This document shows, in pieces, positions 1 through 9,104 of a stretch of DNA of 24,558 nt. Positions within the stretch are counted from its first letter, which is position 1, and each line of letters begins with the position of its first letter. Position numbers and translations under genes: made by a program. Source of the stretch: JAHRVQ01 sp047616645 (GTDB taxonomy: Bacteria; Pseudomonadota; Gammaproteobacteria; Pseudomonadales; Azotimanducaceae); assembly GCA_047616645.1 (NCBI GenBank), contig JBLHIH010000051.1, positions 1 to 24,558 on the forward strand, given 5' to 3'. Below the pieces are notes generated by a model. The model ran no database searches. It saw only the letters and a list, made by a program, of their open reading frames with translations, and was not told the origin of the DNA.

Positions 1-1823
1 AAAGAACAATCGGTATTGGTTCTCCAAGAGCAAGTGTTGAGTCTAATTTTGCCTTACGTGCTTTGGTCGGTGAAGAGAATTACTGTAATGGAATGTCCAA
101 CGTAGAAAGGGAAATGCATGAAGTGATATTGAGTGCACTCAATAGTAATCTCTCTATGCCGTCAATTGCAGAAGTTGAAGAATATGATGCCGTCTTGGTC
201 CTAGGTGAAGATGTCACTAATCATGCTCCACGATTAGCGCTTTCCATTCGTCAAGCTGTCAGGAATAAGTCAACAGAATTAGCGAGTGCGATTAATCTGA
301 GTCCTTGGCAAGATGCTGCTGTACGAGAGCTGGCTCAAGACAGTCTTAGTCCTCTGGCATTAGTTACTCCAATGAAAGATAGGCTTGATTCCGTAGCATC
401 CCAAGTGATGAGAATAAATTCCGAAGAAATCGCAGAATTTGGTTTTGAAATAGCCAGTTGCTTAGATACTGTAGATTCTTCGCATTCAGAAAATAAAAGG
501 GCAGAGAATAGCGCTGCTCTCGAACAGGAAGTGCAGAAACAGAAAGTAGAGGAGGTTTGCGCTTTGCTTATCAAAGCGAAAAAACCTTTGGTAATCAGTG
601 GCACGAGTTTGCAAAACCCCGACGTCCTAAAAGCCAGTGTCAATATTGCATTAGCTTTGCAAAACAAAAACGCCAGTTCCGGATTGTTTCTATGCGCTAG
701 TGAGTGTAATAGCGTTGGCGTCGCTGCATTGGATAATAAAAACTCCATGGAGTCCTTGGTCGACGAACAACCTGATTGTTTAATCGTGCTCGAAAATGAT
801 TTGTCTCAAACCCTAGGGCAGGAATTTAAAGAAAAGCTTCAAGCCATTAAGAAACTAGTCGTAGTCGACCACCTAGATAACCAAACAGTTTCACTCTCGG
901 ATATTGTGTTAGCGGCAGCGACATTTGCGGAAGCGGATGGAACCTATATTAATACTGAGGGGCGTGCTCAAAGATCCATGGCTGTCTTTAGTCCTAATAG
1001 CGATTTCAATAAAGGTAATAAGTCCAATATTCATGCGAGCTTTCATCTGCTTGATGCAATTGCGGGGCAAAGTAGAGATGCATCCCAAATACTTCGTGAC
1101 ATGGTCGATGCTAACCCTCACCTATCCAAGGTTGTTGATGCAGCACCAGATACCAACTTCCGTATTCAAGGCAGTAAATCTTCGAGAATGACGCATCGTT
1201 CCAGTGGCCGAACAGCCATGCTGGCAGATGTGTCTGTACATGAACCACAACAAGCCATCGATAATGATTCAGCACTGTCGTTTTCCATGGAAGGCGTTCA
1301 GCAAGAAGCACCATCAAGCCTTAGGGCATTCACTTGGTCCCCAGGTTGGAATTCGAACCAATCTATTCATAAGTTTCAAGCTGAAGTGGGTGGAGAAGAT
1401 AAACAAGGAAATGCAGGTTCTTTGGTATTCGCAAAAGCGAATACCTTAGTACCCTATTCAAAAACTGTTCAGGTGCGATCAAAGCTAATTGCAAAACACC
1501 ATATTTTTGGGAGCGAAGCACTGAGTAGCCATTCTCCAGAAATTGAAACGTTGATGCCCCTACCTTACTTAATGATGAATGATACGTCGGCTAAGCAACT
1601 TCAGGTGAAGAGTAACGACGGACTTCAGTATCAGTTAGGTGATGTGGAAATTCAGTTTGCAGTATTGGTAGATGATGATATACCTGATGGTTGTTTAGTT
1701 TACCCCATTATCCCAGAGACTCGCTGCCTTATAAATGTAGACAAAATAGAGCTTAGCCCAATTGTTGGATTTGTGCCCAAGACGCGCAGTCCTAATCTCA
1801 TCGCAACGGATAGGGTGAGTTAA
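1..1823 (+). CDS. nuoG: NADH-quinone oxidoreductase subunit G, C-terminal part (5' end outside window)
   Basis: This is the C-terminal two thirds of the large iron-sulfur subunit of complex I, in the peripheral arm that passes electrons from NADH to quinone. The frame is open from base 3 with no stop before the window edge. It begins in the conserved motif GIGSPRASVESNFALRALVG, which lies about 330 residues into E. coli NuoG. The N-terminal ferredoxin-like and cluster-binding domains are therefore outside the window, and what remains is the molybdopterin-oxidoreductase-like fold. A typical ADGTYINTEGRAQR motif lies near base 940. The TTG at base 63 is internal, not a start. About 606 residues are visible. 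The TAA stop shares one base with the nuoH ATG (TAATG), so the two genes are translationally linked. Identity rests on these motifs plus the following nuoH-N order. Confidence 0.95.
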   Translation, partial: RTIGIGSPRASVESNFALRALVGEENYCNGMSNVEREMHEVILSALNSNLSMPSIAEVEEYDAVLVLGEDVTNHAPRLALSIRQAVRNKSTELASAINLSPWQDAAVRELAQDSLSPLALVTPMKDRLDSVASQVMRINSEEIAEFGFEIASCLDTVDSSHSENKRAENSAALEQEVQKQKVEEVCALLIKAKKPLVISGTSLQNPDVLKASVNIALALQNKNASSGLFLCASECNSVGVAALDNKNSMESLVDEQPDCLIVLENDLSQTLGQEFKEKLQAIKKLVVVDHLDNQTVSLSDIVLAAATFAEADGTYINTEGRAQRSMAVFSPNSDFNKGNKSNIHASFHLLDAIAGQSRDASQILRDMVDANPHLSKVVDAAPDTNFRIQGSKSSRMTHRSSGRTAMLADVSVHEPQQAIDNDSALSFSMEGVQQEAPSSLRAFTWSPGWNSNQSIHKFQAEVGGEDKQGNAGSLVFAKANTLVPYSKTVQVRSKLIAKHHIFGSEALSSHSPEIETLMPLPYLMMNDTSAKQLQVKSNDGLQYQLGDVEIQFAVLVDDDIPDGCLVYPIIPETRCLINVDKIELSPIVGFVPKTRSPNLIATDRVS

Positions 1824-2776
1824 TGGAAGGTTTCGTAATTTACCTTGTAATCTACGGCACCTTGTTGGGTTCGTTCGCTGGTGCTGCCGTATTGGTTTGG
1901 TTTGAAAGAAGACTATTGGGAATATGGCAAGATAGATTGGGACCTAATAGAGTGGGCCCTTTTGGAATCGGCCTTGCTTTGGCTGACATCATTAAGTTAT
2001 TTGCGAAGGAAGACTGGGTGCCACCTTTTGCTGATCGCTTCATCTTTATCTTTGCACCAACGGCTATTGTCATGGCTATGTTATTGGGCTTCGCGGTTGT
2101 CCCCTATACAGAGTCGCTCTATGTAACAGATCTGAATATCGCCCTACTGTTCTTTCTAGGTATGACATCCCTTGCAGTTTATAGCGTCTTGCTAGGTGGA
2201 TTAGCCTCTAATAACAAATATGCCTTGTTGGGGGGTTTACGCTCTGCTGCTCAAATGGTGAGCTATGAAGTCTTTATGGGCTTATCACTCATGGGCGTTG
2301 TCATGATTAGTGGCTCCTTTAGTTTAGTCGATATTGTTAATACCCAAGCTGAAAAAGGTTGGTTTGTTGTTTCTCAGTTTTTAGGTTTTCTCGTTTTTCT
2401 GATTGCGGGTATTGCAGAAAGCCACCGTTTACCATTTGACCTACCTGAAGCTGAGCATGAACTGGTTGCAGGATTTCACACAGAGTATTCCGGTATGAAG
2501 TTTGGCATGTTCATGGTCGGAGAATATCTAGGGGTTATATTGATCTCCTCAATGATTGCGACCATTTTCTTTGGAGGATGGTTGGGATGGGACTTCCTAC
2601 CGCCGATAATATGGTTCTTTCTCAAAACCTTTATATTGGTATGTTTCTTTATCTTATTAAGAGCGGCGATTCCACGACCTCGATATGATCAATTGATGTC
2701 ATTTGGCTGGAAGTTCTTATTGCCATTAACACTTGTAAATCTGTTGGTTACAGGAGCTGTACTTTTATGGATCTAA
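1823..2776 (+). CDS. nuoH: NADH-quinone oxidoreductase subunit H
   Basis: NuoH is the membrane subunit at the joint between the peripheral and membrane arms of complex I. It forms the floor of the quinone-binding chamber. The 317-residue product is about the family's usual length and is nearly all hydrophobic, with about eight membrane helices. Hallmark motifs are WFERRLLGIWQDRLGPNRVGP near residue 27 and the acidic loop AESHRLPFDLPEAEHELVAG in the middle, which carries the conserved charged residues that couple quinone chemistry to proton movement. The ATG overlaps the nuoG stop by one base. A 37-base gap separates it from nuoI. Nothing in it looks broken or unusual. Confidence 0.97.
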   Translation: MEGFVIYLVIYGTLLGSFAGAAVLVWFERRLLGIWQDRLGPNRVGPFGIGLALADIIKLFAKEDWVPPFADRFIFIFAPTAIVMAMLLGFAVVPYTESLYVTDLNIALLFFLGMTSLAVYSVLLGGLASNNKYALLGGLRSAAQMVSYEVFMGLSLMGVVMISGSFSLVDIVNTQAEKGWFVVSQFLGFLVFLIAGIAESHRLPFDLPEAEHELVAGFHTEYSGMKFGMFMVGEYLGVILISSMIATIFFGGWLGWDFLPPIIWFFLKTFILVCFFILLRAAIPRPRYDQLMSFGWKFLLPLTLVNLLVTGAVLLWI

Positions 2777-2813
2777 AGCAGATCGAAATGACTAATGATT
2801 CATTGGTGTCAAA

Positions 2814-3341
2814 ATGCTAGAAGCTATTTGGAGCCAGATTGTCACCTTATGGCGTGTACTAAGACATACCTTTACGCCTGCCGATACAGTGCAATATCCT
2901 GAGGAAATGCCGTACCTTGCACCGAGGTATCGTGGTCGCATCGTACTTACCCGAGATCCAGACGGCAATGAGCGCTGTGTTGCCTGTAATTTATGCGCGG
3001 TTGCTTGCCCAGTAGATTGTATTGCTTTACAAAAAACAGAGGATGAACACGGGCGTTGGTATCCAGAATTTTTCCGGATTAATTTTTCTCGCTGCATTAT
3101 GTGTGGGATGTGTGAAGAAGCTTGTCCTACCTATTCGATACAACTGACGCCAGACTTTGAAATGTGTGAATACGATCGACAGAATATGGTTTATGAAAAA
3201 GAACACCTTTTGATTGATGGTCAGGGGAAATACCCTGGTTACAGTTTTTACAACGTTGCTGGGAAATCAATCGAGGGCAAAGACAAGGGAGAGGCGCTTA
3301 ATGAGGCCTCACCCATCGACATTAGGAGCCTGCTACCCTAG
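2814..3341 (+). CDS. nuoI: NADH-quinone oxidoreductase subunit I, 2x[4Fe-4S]
   Basis: NuoI carries the two [4Fe-4S] clusters N6a and N6b that pass electrons toward the terminal N2 cluster. The 175-residue protein has two ferredoxin motifs: C55, C58, C61, C65 in ERCVACNLCAVACP, and C94, C97, C100, C104 in RCIMCGMCEEACP. Around them are the family signatures PRYRGRIVLTRDPDG and GRWYPEFFRINFSRC, and the C-terminus ends in DIRSLLP as in E. coli. All eight cluster ligands are present. The ATG at 2814 is the first usable start after an in-frame stop at 2796. The ribosome binding site is weak, so translation may depend on upstream nuoH. Eight bases separate its stop from nuoJ. Confidence 0.97.
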   Translation: MLEAIWSQIVTLWRVLRHTFTPADTVQYPEEMPYLAPRYRGRIVLTRDPDGNERCVACNLCAVACPVDCIALQKTEDEHGRWYPEFFRINFSRCIMCGMCEEACPTYSIQLTPDFEMCEYDRQNMVYEKEHLLIDGQGKYPGYSFYNVAGKSIEGKDKGEALNEASPIDIRSLLP

Positions 3342-3349
3342 GAAAACTC

Positions 3350-3868
3350 ATGATTGAAATAGGACTCTTTTATATAGCTGCTGGCGTTTCCTTGATCTCA
3401 TCCATTCTTGCGGTGACGAGATATAATGCAGCTCATGCTTTGGTCTATCTCATTATATCATTGCTCGCATCTGCGATTATATTTTTTGTCTTGGGCGCAC
3501 CATTTGCCGCGGTACTCGAAGTACTGATATACGCCGGCGCCATTATGGTCTTGTTTGTTTTTGTCATTATGATGTTAAACCTTGGCAAGCGTGGTGATAA
3601 CCGCGAACAAGAATGGCTGCATCCTTCAATGTGGATAGTGCCCTCGCTTTTGTGTCTAATATTACTAATTGAAATCATCTTTGTATTGCAAACAGGGGAC
3701 AGATCGCTTTCTGGCGAATCGATAAGCCCTAAAGCGGTAGGTATACAGCTCTTCGGGCCTTATGTGCTCGCTGTTGAAATTGCTTCAATGTTGTTGCTTG
3801 CTGGTTTGGTAGGTGCTTATCATCTGGGACGTCGATATTTGGTAGATATGCGGGAAGAAGACTCATGA
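3350..3868 (+). CDS. nuoJ: NADH-quinone oxidoreductase subunit J
   Basis: NuoJ is a small membrane-arm subunit of complex I next to NuoH and NuoK; its third helix is part of the proton-transfer path. The 172-residue product has about five hydrophobic helices. The family signature is the stretch around residues 50-70, with VLEVLIYAGAIMVLFVFVIM including the conserved Glu and the pi-bulge region. The ATG at 3350 is preceded by a good AGGAAA site. The stop overlaps the nuoK start by four bases (ATGA at 3865-3868), typical of translational coupling. The length is slightly shorter than E. coli NuoJ (184 aa), within family variation. Confidence 0.95.
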   Translation: MIEIGLFYIAAGVSLISSILAVTRYNAAHALVYLIISLLASAIIFFVLGAPFAAVLEVLIYAGAIMVLFVFVIMMLNLGKRGDNREQEWLHPSMWIVPSLLCLILLIEIIFVLQTGDRSLSGESISPKAVGIQLFGPYVLAVEIASMLLLAGLVGAYHLGRRYLVDMREEDS

Positions 3869-4182
3869 ATATTGCAGTCGCCGTGCCAATGGAACATGGT
3901 TTATTACTCGCCGCTGTTCTATTTTGTATTGGGCTAATGGGCGTATTGGTAAGACGAAATATCATTATGATACTCATGTCCTTGGAAATAATGTTGAACG
4001 CTTGTGGTCTGGCTTTTATTGTAGCCGGTGCAAGGTGGGGCCAAGCAGATGGTCAAATTATGTTTATGTTGATCTTAAGTATTGCTGCAGCAGAGGTTGC
4101 AGTGGGTCTCGGGCTATTGCTTCAAGTACATCGTAGAATGTCATCTATTGATATTGATCTCGCTAACAAGCTGAGGGGATAG
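3865..4182 (+). CDS. nuoK: NADH-quinone oxidoreductase subunit K
   Basis: NuoK is the smallest antiporter-related membrane subunit of complex I, with three transmembrane helices that each fill most of the 105 residues. The conserved membrane glutamates expected for proton transfer are visible: one in the second helix (MSLEIMLNACGLAF) and one in the third (IAAAEVAVGLGLLL). The start is the ATG in the ATGA overlap with nuoJ. Two bases separate its TAG stop from the GTG of nuoL, and the nuoL ribosome binding site (AGGGGA) lies inside the 3' end of this gene. The size matches the family (100 aa in E. coli). Confidence 0.95.
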   Translation: MNIAVAVPMEHGLLLAAVLFCIGLMGVLVRRNIIMILMSLEIMLNACGLAFIVAGARWGQADGQIMFMLILSIAAAEVAVGLGLLLQVHRRMSSIDIDLANKLRG

Positions 4183-4184
4183 AC

Positions 4185-6032
4185 GTGACTGAACTGGTTT
4201 ACCTCATCCCCTTAATGCCACTGCTTAGCTTCCTTATTCTGGTCGTCAGTCTAGGAAAGCTGCCAAAGTATATGGTCGCGATATTGGGAGTTGGATCCAT
4301 TGCAGTATCTGCATTTATTGTGGCCTTGTTGGCTATTGAATTTTTAAGCCAGATAAATCCAGAACCTTATATTGTGACAATTTATACTTGGATGCAGGTT
4401 GGTAGCCTAAATGCAGACGTAGGATTTTACATAGACGGATTGACCTTGACTATGTTATCCGTCATCACCGGAGTAGGATTACTAATTCATATCTACTCTG
4501 CACTCTTTATGGCTGAGGATGAAGATTACAGCCGTTTCTTCTCCTATATGAATCTATTTGTATCAGCGATGTTAATACTGGTTTTAGCGGATAATTTACT
4601 TCTATTGTTCGTTGGCTGGGAAGGTGTTGGACTCTGTAGTTATCTCTTAGTAGGTTTTTGGCATAAAGATGAAGCTAACGGCGCTGCTGCAAGAAAAGCA
4701 TTTATTGTCACAAGAATTGGTGATACAGCAATGGCTTTGGGTATGTGCTTACTCTTTATGCACCTTGGCACGCTAAACATGCAAGCCATGGCGCAGTTGG
4801 CAAGCCAATATTGGTCAGTAGGTGACATAACACTCACCATAGCTTGTTTGTTACTGGTTGGCGGCGCGGTAGGCAAATCAGCCCAACTTCCTCTGCAGAC
4901 GTGGTTGCCAGATGCCATGGCAGGACCAACCCCAGTGAGTGCGCTTATTCATGCAGCGACGATGGTGACAGCTGGTGTCTATCTAATAGCGAGAAACCAT
5001 GAGTTGTTTTTACTCGCGCCGACGGCATTAGTTGTGGTTGGAGCCATCGGTTCATTGACCTTGCTGATTGCAGCATTTGCCGCGATTACGCAAACTGATA
5101 TAAAGCGAATTCTTGCCTATTCAACGATTAGCCAAATTGGATATATGTTTTTGGCCCTTGGTGTTGGTGCTTGGTCAGCGAGCATTTTTCACTTGATGAC
5201 GCATGCTTTCTTTAAGGCGCTGCTATTTTTGGCTGCGGGAGCGGTAGTTTATAGCTTGCACCATGAACACAATATCTTTCGCATGGGTGGTCTGAGGAAA
5301 AAGTTACCAGTGGCTTTTTGGAGCTTTATGATTGGTAGCGCAGCACTCGCGGCCTTGCCATTTACCTCTGGTTTCTATTCCAAAGACTTAATCTTATTAG
5401 CAGCAGCTCATCATGGCGGAATTGCTACCTGGTTCCTCGCAGCGGGACTAGTTGGTGCATTGCTAACGGCTGTGTACAGTTTTCGATTGGTATTTATCGT
5501 GTTTTTTGGTGAGCTTAAAACAGAGCCTGATGCACCAGCCGGATGGTTAATGGGAATGCCTTTAATCGTTTTGTGCGGCCTTGCCTTGTTGGGTGGGCTA
5601 ATTATTGTACCCGTCGAAGATGTGTTCCCTAAGGTTGCTGAAGTAGATCATGGTGGTCCTATACCTTATGTCATCGCAGCCATTCCTATACTAGGTGTCC
5701 TGATTGCCTACCTTATTTTTCTAAAGCAAGCTTTTAGCTTTTCTTTCTTTAGCGAGTCGGCCATTGGTAAACAATTAATTCGCTTTTGGTATAGCCATTG
5801 GGCAATGGACTGGTTATATGATCATCTCTTTGTCCGACCCTATTCTAGTCTAGCTAATTACAATAAGAGAGATTTTATCGACTCGATATATAATTTACTT
5901 GCCGATACCATTTGGGTTCTACACGACTATGCAACGACCTTGCAGACAGGTCAGCTGCGAACTTATCTGCTGGTAATGGTCGCGGGCGTAGTCTTGTTAA
6001 TCGCAGTGTTTCTAGGAGCATTACTATCATGA
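4185..6032 (+). CDS. nuoL: NADH-quinone oxidoreductase subunit L
   Basis: NuoL is the distal antiporter-like proton-pumping subunit of complex I, with a long lateral helix at its C-terminus that braces the membrane arm. The 615-residue product matches the family length (613 aa in E. coli). Conserved charged residues are present: Glu146 in GWEGVGLCSYLLVGFW and Lys231 in GKSAQLPLQTWLPDAM, followed by the SALIHAATMVTAGVYL signature. The start is the GTG at 4185, two bases after the nuoK stop, with AGGGGA just upstream. The stop overlaps the nuoM ATG by four bases (ATGA at 6029-6032). Confidence 0.97.
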   Translation: MTELVYLIPLMPLLSFLILVVSLGKLPKYMVAILGVGSIAVSAFIVALLAIEFLSQINPEPYIVTIYTWMQVGSLNADVGFYIDGLTLTMLSVITGVGLLIHIYSALFMAEDEDYSRFFSYMNLFVSAMLILVLADNLLLLFVGWEGVGLCSYLLVGFWHKDEANGAAARKAFIVTRIGDTAMALGMCLLFMHLGTLNMQAMAQLASQYWSVGDITLTIACLLLVGGAVGKSAQLPLQTWLPDAMAGPTPVSALIHAATMVTAGVYLIARNHELFLLAPTALVVVGAIGSLTLLIAAFAAITQTDIKRILAYSTISQIGYMFLALGVGAWSASIFHLMTHAFFKALLFLAAGAVVYSLHHEHNIFRMGGLRKKLPVAFWSFMIGSAALAALPFTSGFYSKDLILLAAAHHGGIATWFLAAGLVGALLTAVYSFRLVFIVFFGELKTEPDAPAGWLMGMPLIVLCGLALLGGLIIVPVEDVFPKVAEVDHGGPIPYVIAAIPILGVLIAYLIFLKQAFSFSFFSESAIGKQLIRFWYSHWAMDWLYDHLFVRPYSSLANYNKRDFIDSIYNLLADTIWVLHDYATTLQTGQLRTYLLVMVAGVVLLIAVFLGALLS

Positions 6033-7540
6033 CGGTTATTGCTTGCATGGTGGTTCTGTTTATTGGTGGCGTAATTGCATGGTTGGCGCAGGCCTGGAAT
6101 AAGGACTGGCCTAAATGGGTTTCCCTTTTTACTTGTGTGATTGTTGCTGCACTAATATTCCCCTTATTTTTCAAAACCCCTAGCATTATTGTTTCAGTGC
6201 TTGGCACGCCATCTTATTGGATTGAATTAATTGATATAGATTGGATTCCAAGATTTGGTATTGGCATAACGATAGGTGTAGATGGTTTAAGTTTACTAAT
6301 GGTCATGCTGACGATATTCCTAGGTTTTGTCGCACTTATATCTTCTTGGTCTGAAATAAAAGAACGGAGTGGTTTTTTTCAATTTAACCTACTTTGGACT
6401 TTAGCTGGGGTCATAGGTGTATTTACCAGTTTGGACTTGTTTCTATTCTTCTTCTTTTGGGAAGTGATGTTAATTCCTATGTATTTTCTCATTGCCATTT
6501 GGGGGCATGAAAATAGGGCTTACGCTGCGATGAAGTTTTTCCTATTCACCCAGGTAAGCGGACTACTGATGTTGATCTCCATATTGACGCTCGCCCTGTA
6601 CGGCGCTAATCAGACTGGAGAGCTGACATTTAACTATTTTGATCTACTGGCTCATCAACTACCGCCTGATATTGGCTACTATGTGATGCTCGGCTTCTTT
6701 ATCGCCTTCGTTGTTAAATTACCTGCATTTCCTTTTCACCCTTGGTTACCCGATGCCCATACCCAAGCACCTACAGCAGCTAGTGTTCTCTTAGCCGGTA
6801 TACTTTTAAAAACGGGCGCTTATGGATTGATTCGTTTTACGATTCCACTCTTTCCAACAGCTTCACAGCAGATCGCAGAGATTGCGATGTTCATTGGTGC
6901 CATTAGCATTATTTATGGTGCTGTGTTGGCTTTTGCACAAACAGATTTTAAACGCTTAGTTGCCTATAGCAGTGTTAGCCACATGGGTTTTGTTCTCTTA
7001 GGCTTATATGCCTTTAATGAAATAGCGATACAAGGGGCCGTGATGCAAATGGTTGCTCATGGTTTTTCAACGGCTGCACTATTCATGATTGCCGGCGCCA
7101 TTCAGCATCGATTGCATACCCGTGACATGAGAAAGATGGGTGGTCTCTGGCATGATATGCCTCGTATGGGTGCCATCGCTTTATTTTTTATCGTTGCCTC
7201 CTTAGGAATGCCTGGATTAGGTAATTTTGTTGGGGAGTTTCTTGTATTAATGGGCGCATTTCAGACAGATATGATCGTCACCAGCATAGCGGCATTGGGT
7301 CTCATTACCGGCGCCATTTACTCACTTATTGCGATGCAGAAAGTTTTTCAGGGTCCAGGCGAAGAAAAAAGGAATTTGGTGGATATTGGGGGGCGAGAGC
7401 TTTGGGCTTTGATCCCCTTAATAATAGGACTCATTTGGCTCGGTGTTTATCCTCAGACAGTCTTTGATAGGGTAGATCCGGTACTATCAAGTTTATTCCA
7501 ACACACCGTTAAAGGTGGTTGGATTGGGAGTGGCTTATGA
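6029..7540 (+). CDS. nuoM: NADH-quinone oxidoreductase subunit M
   Basis: NuoM is the second antiporter-like proton-pumping subunit of complex I, with about 14 membrane helices. From the ATG at 6029 the protein is 503 residues (509 in E. coli). Key residues are Glu145 in FFFWEVMLIPMYFLI, Lys230 in VVKLPAFPFHPWLPDAH and Lys261 in LLKTGAYGL, matching the pumping residues Glu144, Lys234 and Lys265 of the E. coli protein. The frame is open further upstream to 5912, but that stretch is hydrophilic, lies wholly inside nuoL and does not look like NuoM. The ATGA overlap start is therefore preferred. The stop overlaps the nuoN ATG in the same way. Confidence 0.97.
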   Translation: MTVIACMVVLFIGGVIAWLAQAWNKDWPKWVSLFTCVIVAALIFPLFFKTPSIIVSVLGTPSYWIELIDIDWIPRFGIGITIGVDGLSLLMVMLTIFLGFVALISSWSEIKERSGFFQFNLLWTLAGVIGVFTSLDLFLFFFFWEVMLIPMYFLIAIWGHENRAYAAMKFFLFTQVSGLLMLISILTLALYGANQTGELTFNYFDLLAHQLPPDIGYYVMLGFFIAFVVKLPAFPFHPWLPDAHTQAPTAASVLLAGILLKTGAYGLIRFTIPLFPTASQQIAEIAMFIGAISIIYGAVLAFAQTDFKRLVAYSSVSHMGFVLLGLYAFNEIAIQGAVMQMVAHGFSTAALFMIAGAIQHRLHTRDMRKMGGLWHDMPRMGAIALFFIVASLGMPGLGNFVGEFLVLMGAFQTDMIVTSIAALGLITGAIYSLIAMQKVFQGPGEEKRNLVDIGGRELWALIPLIIGLIWLGVYPQTVFDRVDPVLSSLFQHTVKGGWIGSGL

Positions 7541-8985
7541 TAGATCTGCTACCCTTGTTACCCATGATGGTATTGACTGGCGTCATTCTCATACTGATGT
7601 TGGTCATCGCCTTTGCGAGAAACCTGGCATATACCTGTGCCTCTTCAGTCTTTGGTTTAGCGCTCACATTTATGTCTGTTATCTGGGTAGAGATGAACCT
7701 CGGTACGAGTCAGGTAACCCCGCTAATTATTGTTGATGACTTTGCATTGATGTTTTATGCAATTGTTGTTCTTGCTGCTTTTTTTGTTAGCTTGTTGGCG
7801 TATAGCTACCATGCTAGTCGAGGCGATTATCAGGATGAGTTTTATCTCTTGTTATTACTCTCAACCTTGGGAGGAATGATTCTCGCATCAAGCTCTCATT
7901 TCGCATCCTTTATTCTGGGCTTAGAGCTATTGGGTGTTTCGATTTATGCGATGATTTCTTATCCTACTAGGGGTTTGAAAAGCTTAGAAGCGGCACTAAA
8001 ATACTTAATTTTATCTGGCGTTACTTCTGCGTTAATTCTTTTTGGCGTTGCATTATTATACGCCGTTCTCGGCACACTCTCGTTCTCTGGGATGGGAGAA
8101 GCATACTTCCAAACTGCGGGTTATGATCGGCTGTATATCCTGATTGGCAGTGGAATGATGCTGTCGGGAATAGCATTTAAATTGTCCCTTGCCCCATTTC
8201 ACATGTGGACGCCAGATGTATATGAAGGTGCGCCTGCTCCGGTGACAGCCTTTCTTGCAACGGTGTCGAAGGGCTGTATTTTTGCCGTTCTCCTCAGGCT
8301 TTTCCTTGTTTTAGATGCTTTTCAGTACGATGCAATTTTGGTTGGTTTATTTTGCTTGGCTGTCCTCTCAATTCTCATTGGCAATATTCTCGCGCTAATG
8401 CAAACCAGCATTAAGCGGCTATTGGCTTATTCGTCTATAGCTCAGCTTGGGTATCTTATGGTTGCCTTTATTGCTGCCAGCATCTTAGGTGGGAAGTCAC
8501 TTGCGATAGAAGCATCATCATTTTTTCTAATCGCCTATTTTTTTACGACAATAGGCGCCTTTGGTGTGGTCACTATTATGTCAATGGATAACGCCGATCA
8601 GGATACAGACTTGATGCAGGACTACGAAGGATTGTTCTGGAGGAGGCCTATTTTAGCGGCATTTATGAGTGTCATGATGTTATCTCTTGCTGGAATACCG
8701 CTAACTGCCGGTTTTGTGGGCAAATTTTATGTTATTGCAGCAGGTGTACAGAGTGAATTGTGGACTTTGTTAATACTTGTCGTTATAGGTAGCGGAATTG
8801 GTCTTTTCTACTATCTTAAAGTTATATATACCATGACTAAGCAGCCCTTATCGGATGAACTGATCAAAGTGCCGCAAACGGGGGGTTGGGCATTGGCTAC
8901 AGTGACGCTATTTTTGTTGGTGTTAGGTATTTACCCAAGTTCGCTAATTGATTGGCTAAGTAAAATGGCGCTCTCGATGTCTTAG
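7537..8985 (+). CDS. nuoN: NADH-quinone oxidoreductase subunit N
   Basis: NuoN is the third antiporter-like subunit of complex I and the last gene of the operon. The product is 482 residues (485 in E. coli). Charged membrane residues typical of the pump are present: Glu130 in LGLELLGVSIYAM, Lys215 in GIAFKLSLAPFHMWTPDVYEG and Lys245 in ATVSKGCIFA. I chose the ATG at 7537, which makes a four-base ATGA overlap with nuoM and has GGGAG about seven bases upstream. A TTG six codons earlier is possible but lies inside nuoM and has no advantage. Downstream is a short hairpin and then the CBS gene. Confidence 0.96.
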   Translation: MIDLLPLLPMMVLTGVILILMLVIAFARNLAYTCASSVFGLALTFMSVIWVEMNLGTSQVTPLIIVDDFALMFYAIVVLAAFFVSLLAYSYHASRGDYQDEFYLLLLLSTLGGMILASSSHFASFILGLELLGVSIYAMISYPTRGLKSLEAALKYLILSGVTSALILFGVALLYAVLGTLSFSGMGEAYFQTAGYDRLYILIGSGMMLSGIAFKLSLAPFHMWTPDVYEGAPAPVTAFLATVSKGCIFAVLLRLFLVLDAFQYDAILVGLFCLAVLSILIGNILALMQTSIKRLLAYSSIAQLGYLMVAFIAASILGGKSLAIEASSFFLIAYFFTTIGAFGVVTIMSMDNADQDTDLMQDYEGLFWRRPILAAFMSVMMLSLAGIPLTAGFVGKFYVIAAGVQSELWTLLILVVIGSGIGLFYYLKVIYTMTKQPLSDELIKVPQTGGWALATVTLFLLVLGIYPSSLIDWLSKMALSMS

Positions 8986-9004
8986 AGGCATAAACTAACT
9001 TCAG

Positions 9005-9021
9005 CAGGGCTAGGCGCCCTG
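9005..9021. terminator. Short GC hairpin after nuoN, weak terminator or attenuator
   Basis: CAGGGC (9005-9010) and GCCCTG (9016-9021) form a perfect six-base stem around the loop TAGGC, twenty bases after the nuoN stop. There is no run of T after it, so it does not fit a standard intrinsic terminator. It may mark the 3' end of the nuo message or protect it. Confidence 0.35.
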
Positions 9022-9104
9022 GGTGATTACCTGACCTATTTATGGTTTTGCAACATTCAACCAAATTTGGCTATTTCTGGACGGAAACTAGCTAGGAGGA
9101 TAGA

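Noticed and set aside
63..65. TTG as a start for nuoG
   Set aside because: The frame is open to the window edge and the upstream codons encode the conserved GSPRAS motif, so this is inside the gene.
5912..6028. 39-codon N-terminal extension of nuoM
   Set aside because: It lies within nuoL, is hydrophilic and Arg/Ser rich, and unlike NuoM; the ATGA overlap start at 6029 fits the family length.
7519..7536. Six-codon extension of nuoN from TTG
   Set aside because: ATG 7537 has better spacing to GGGAG and the usual stop-start overlap.
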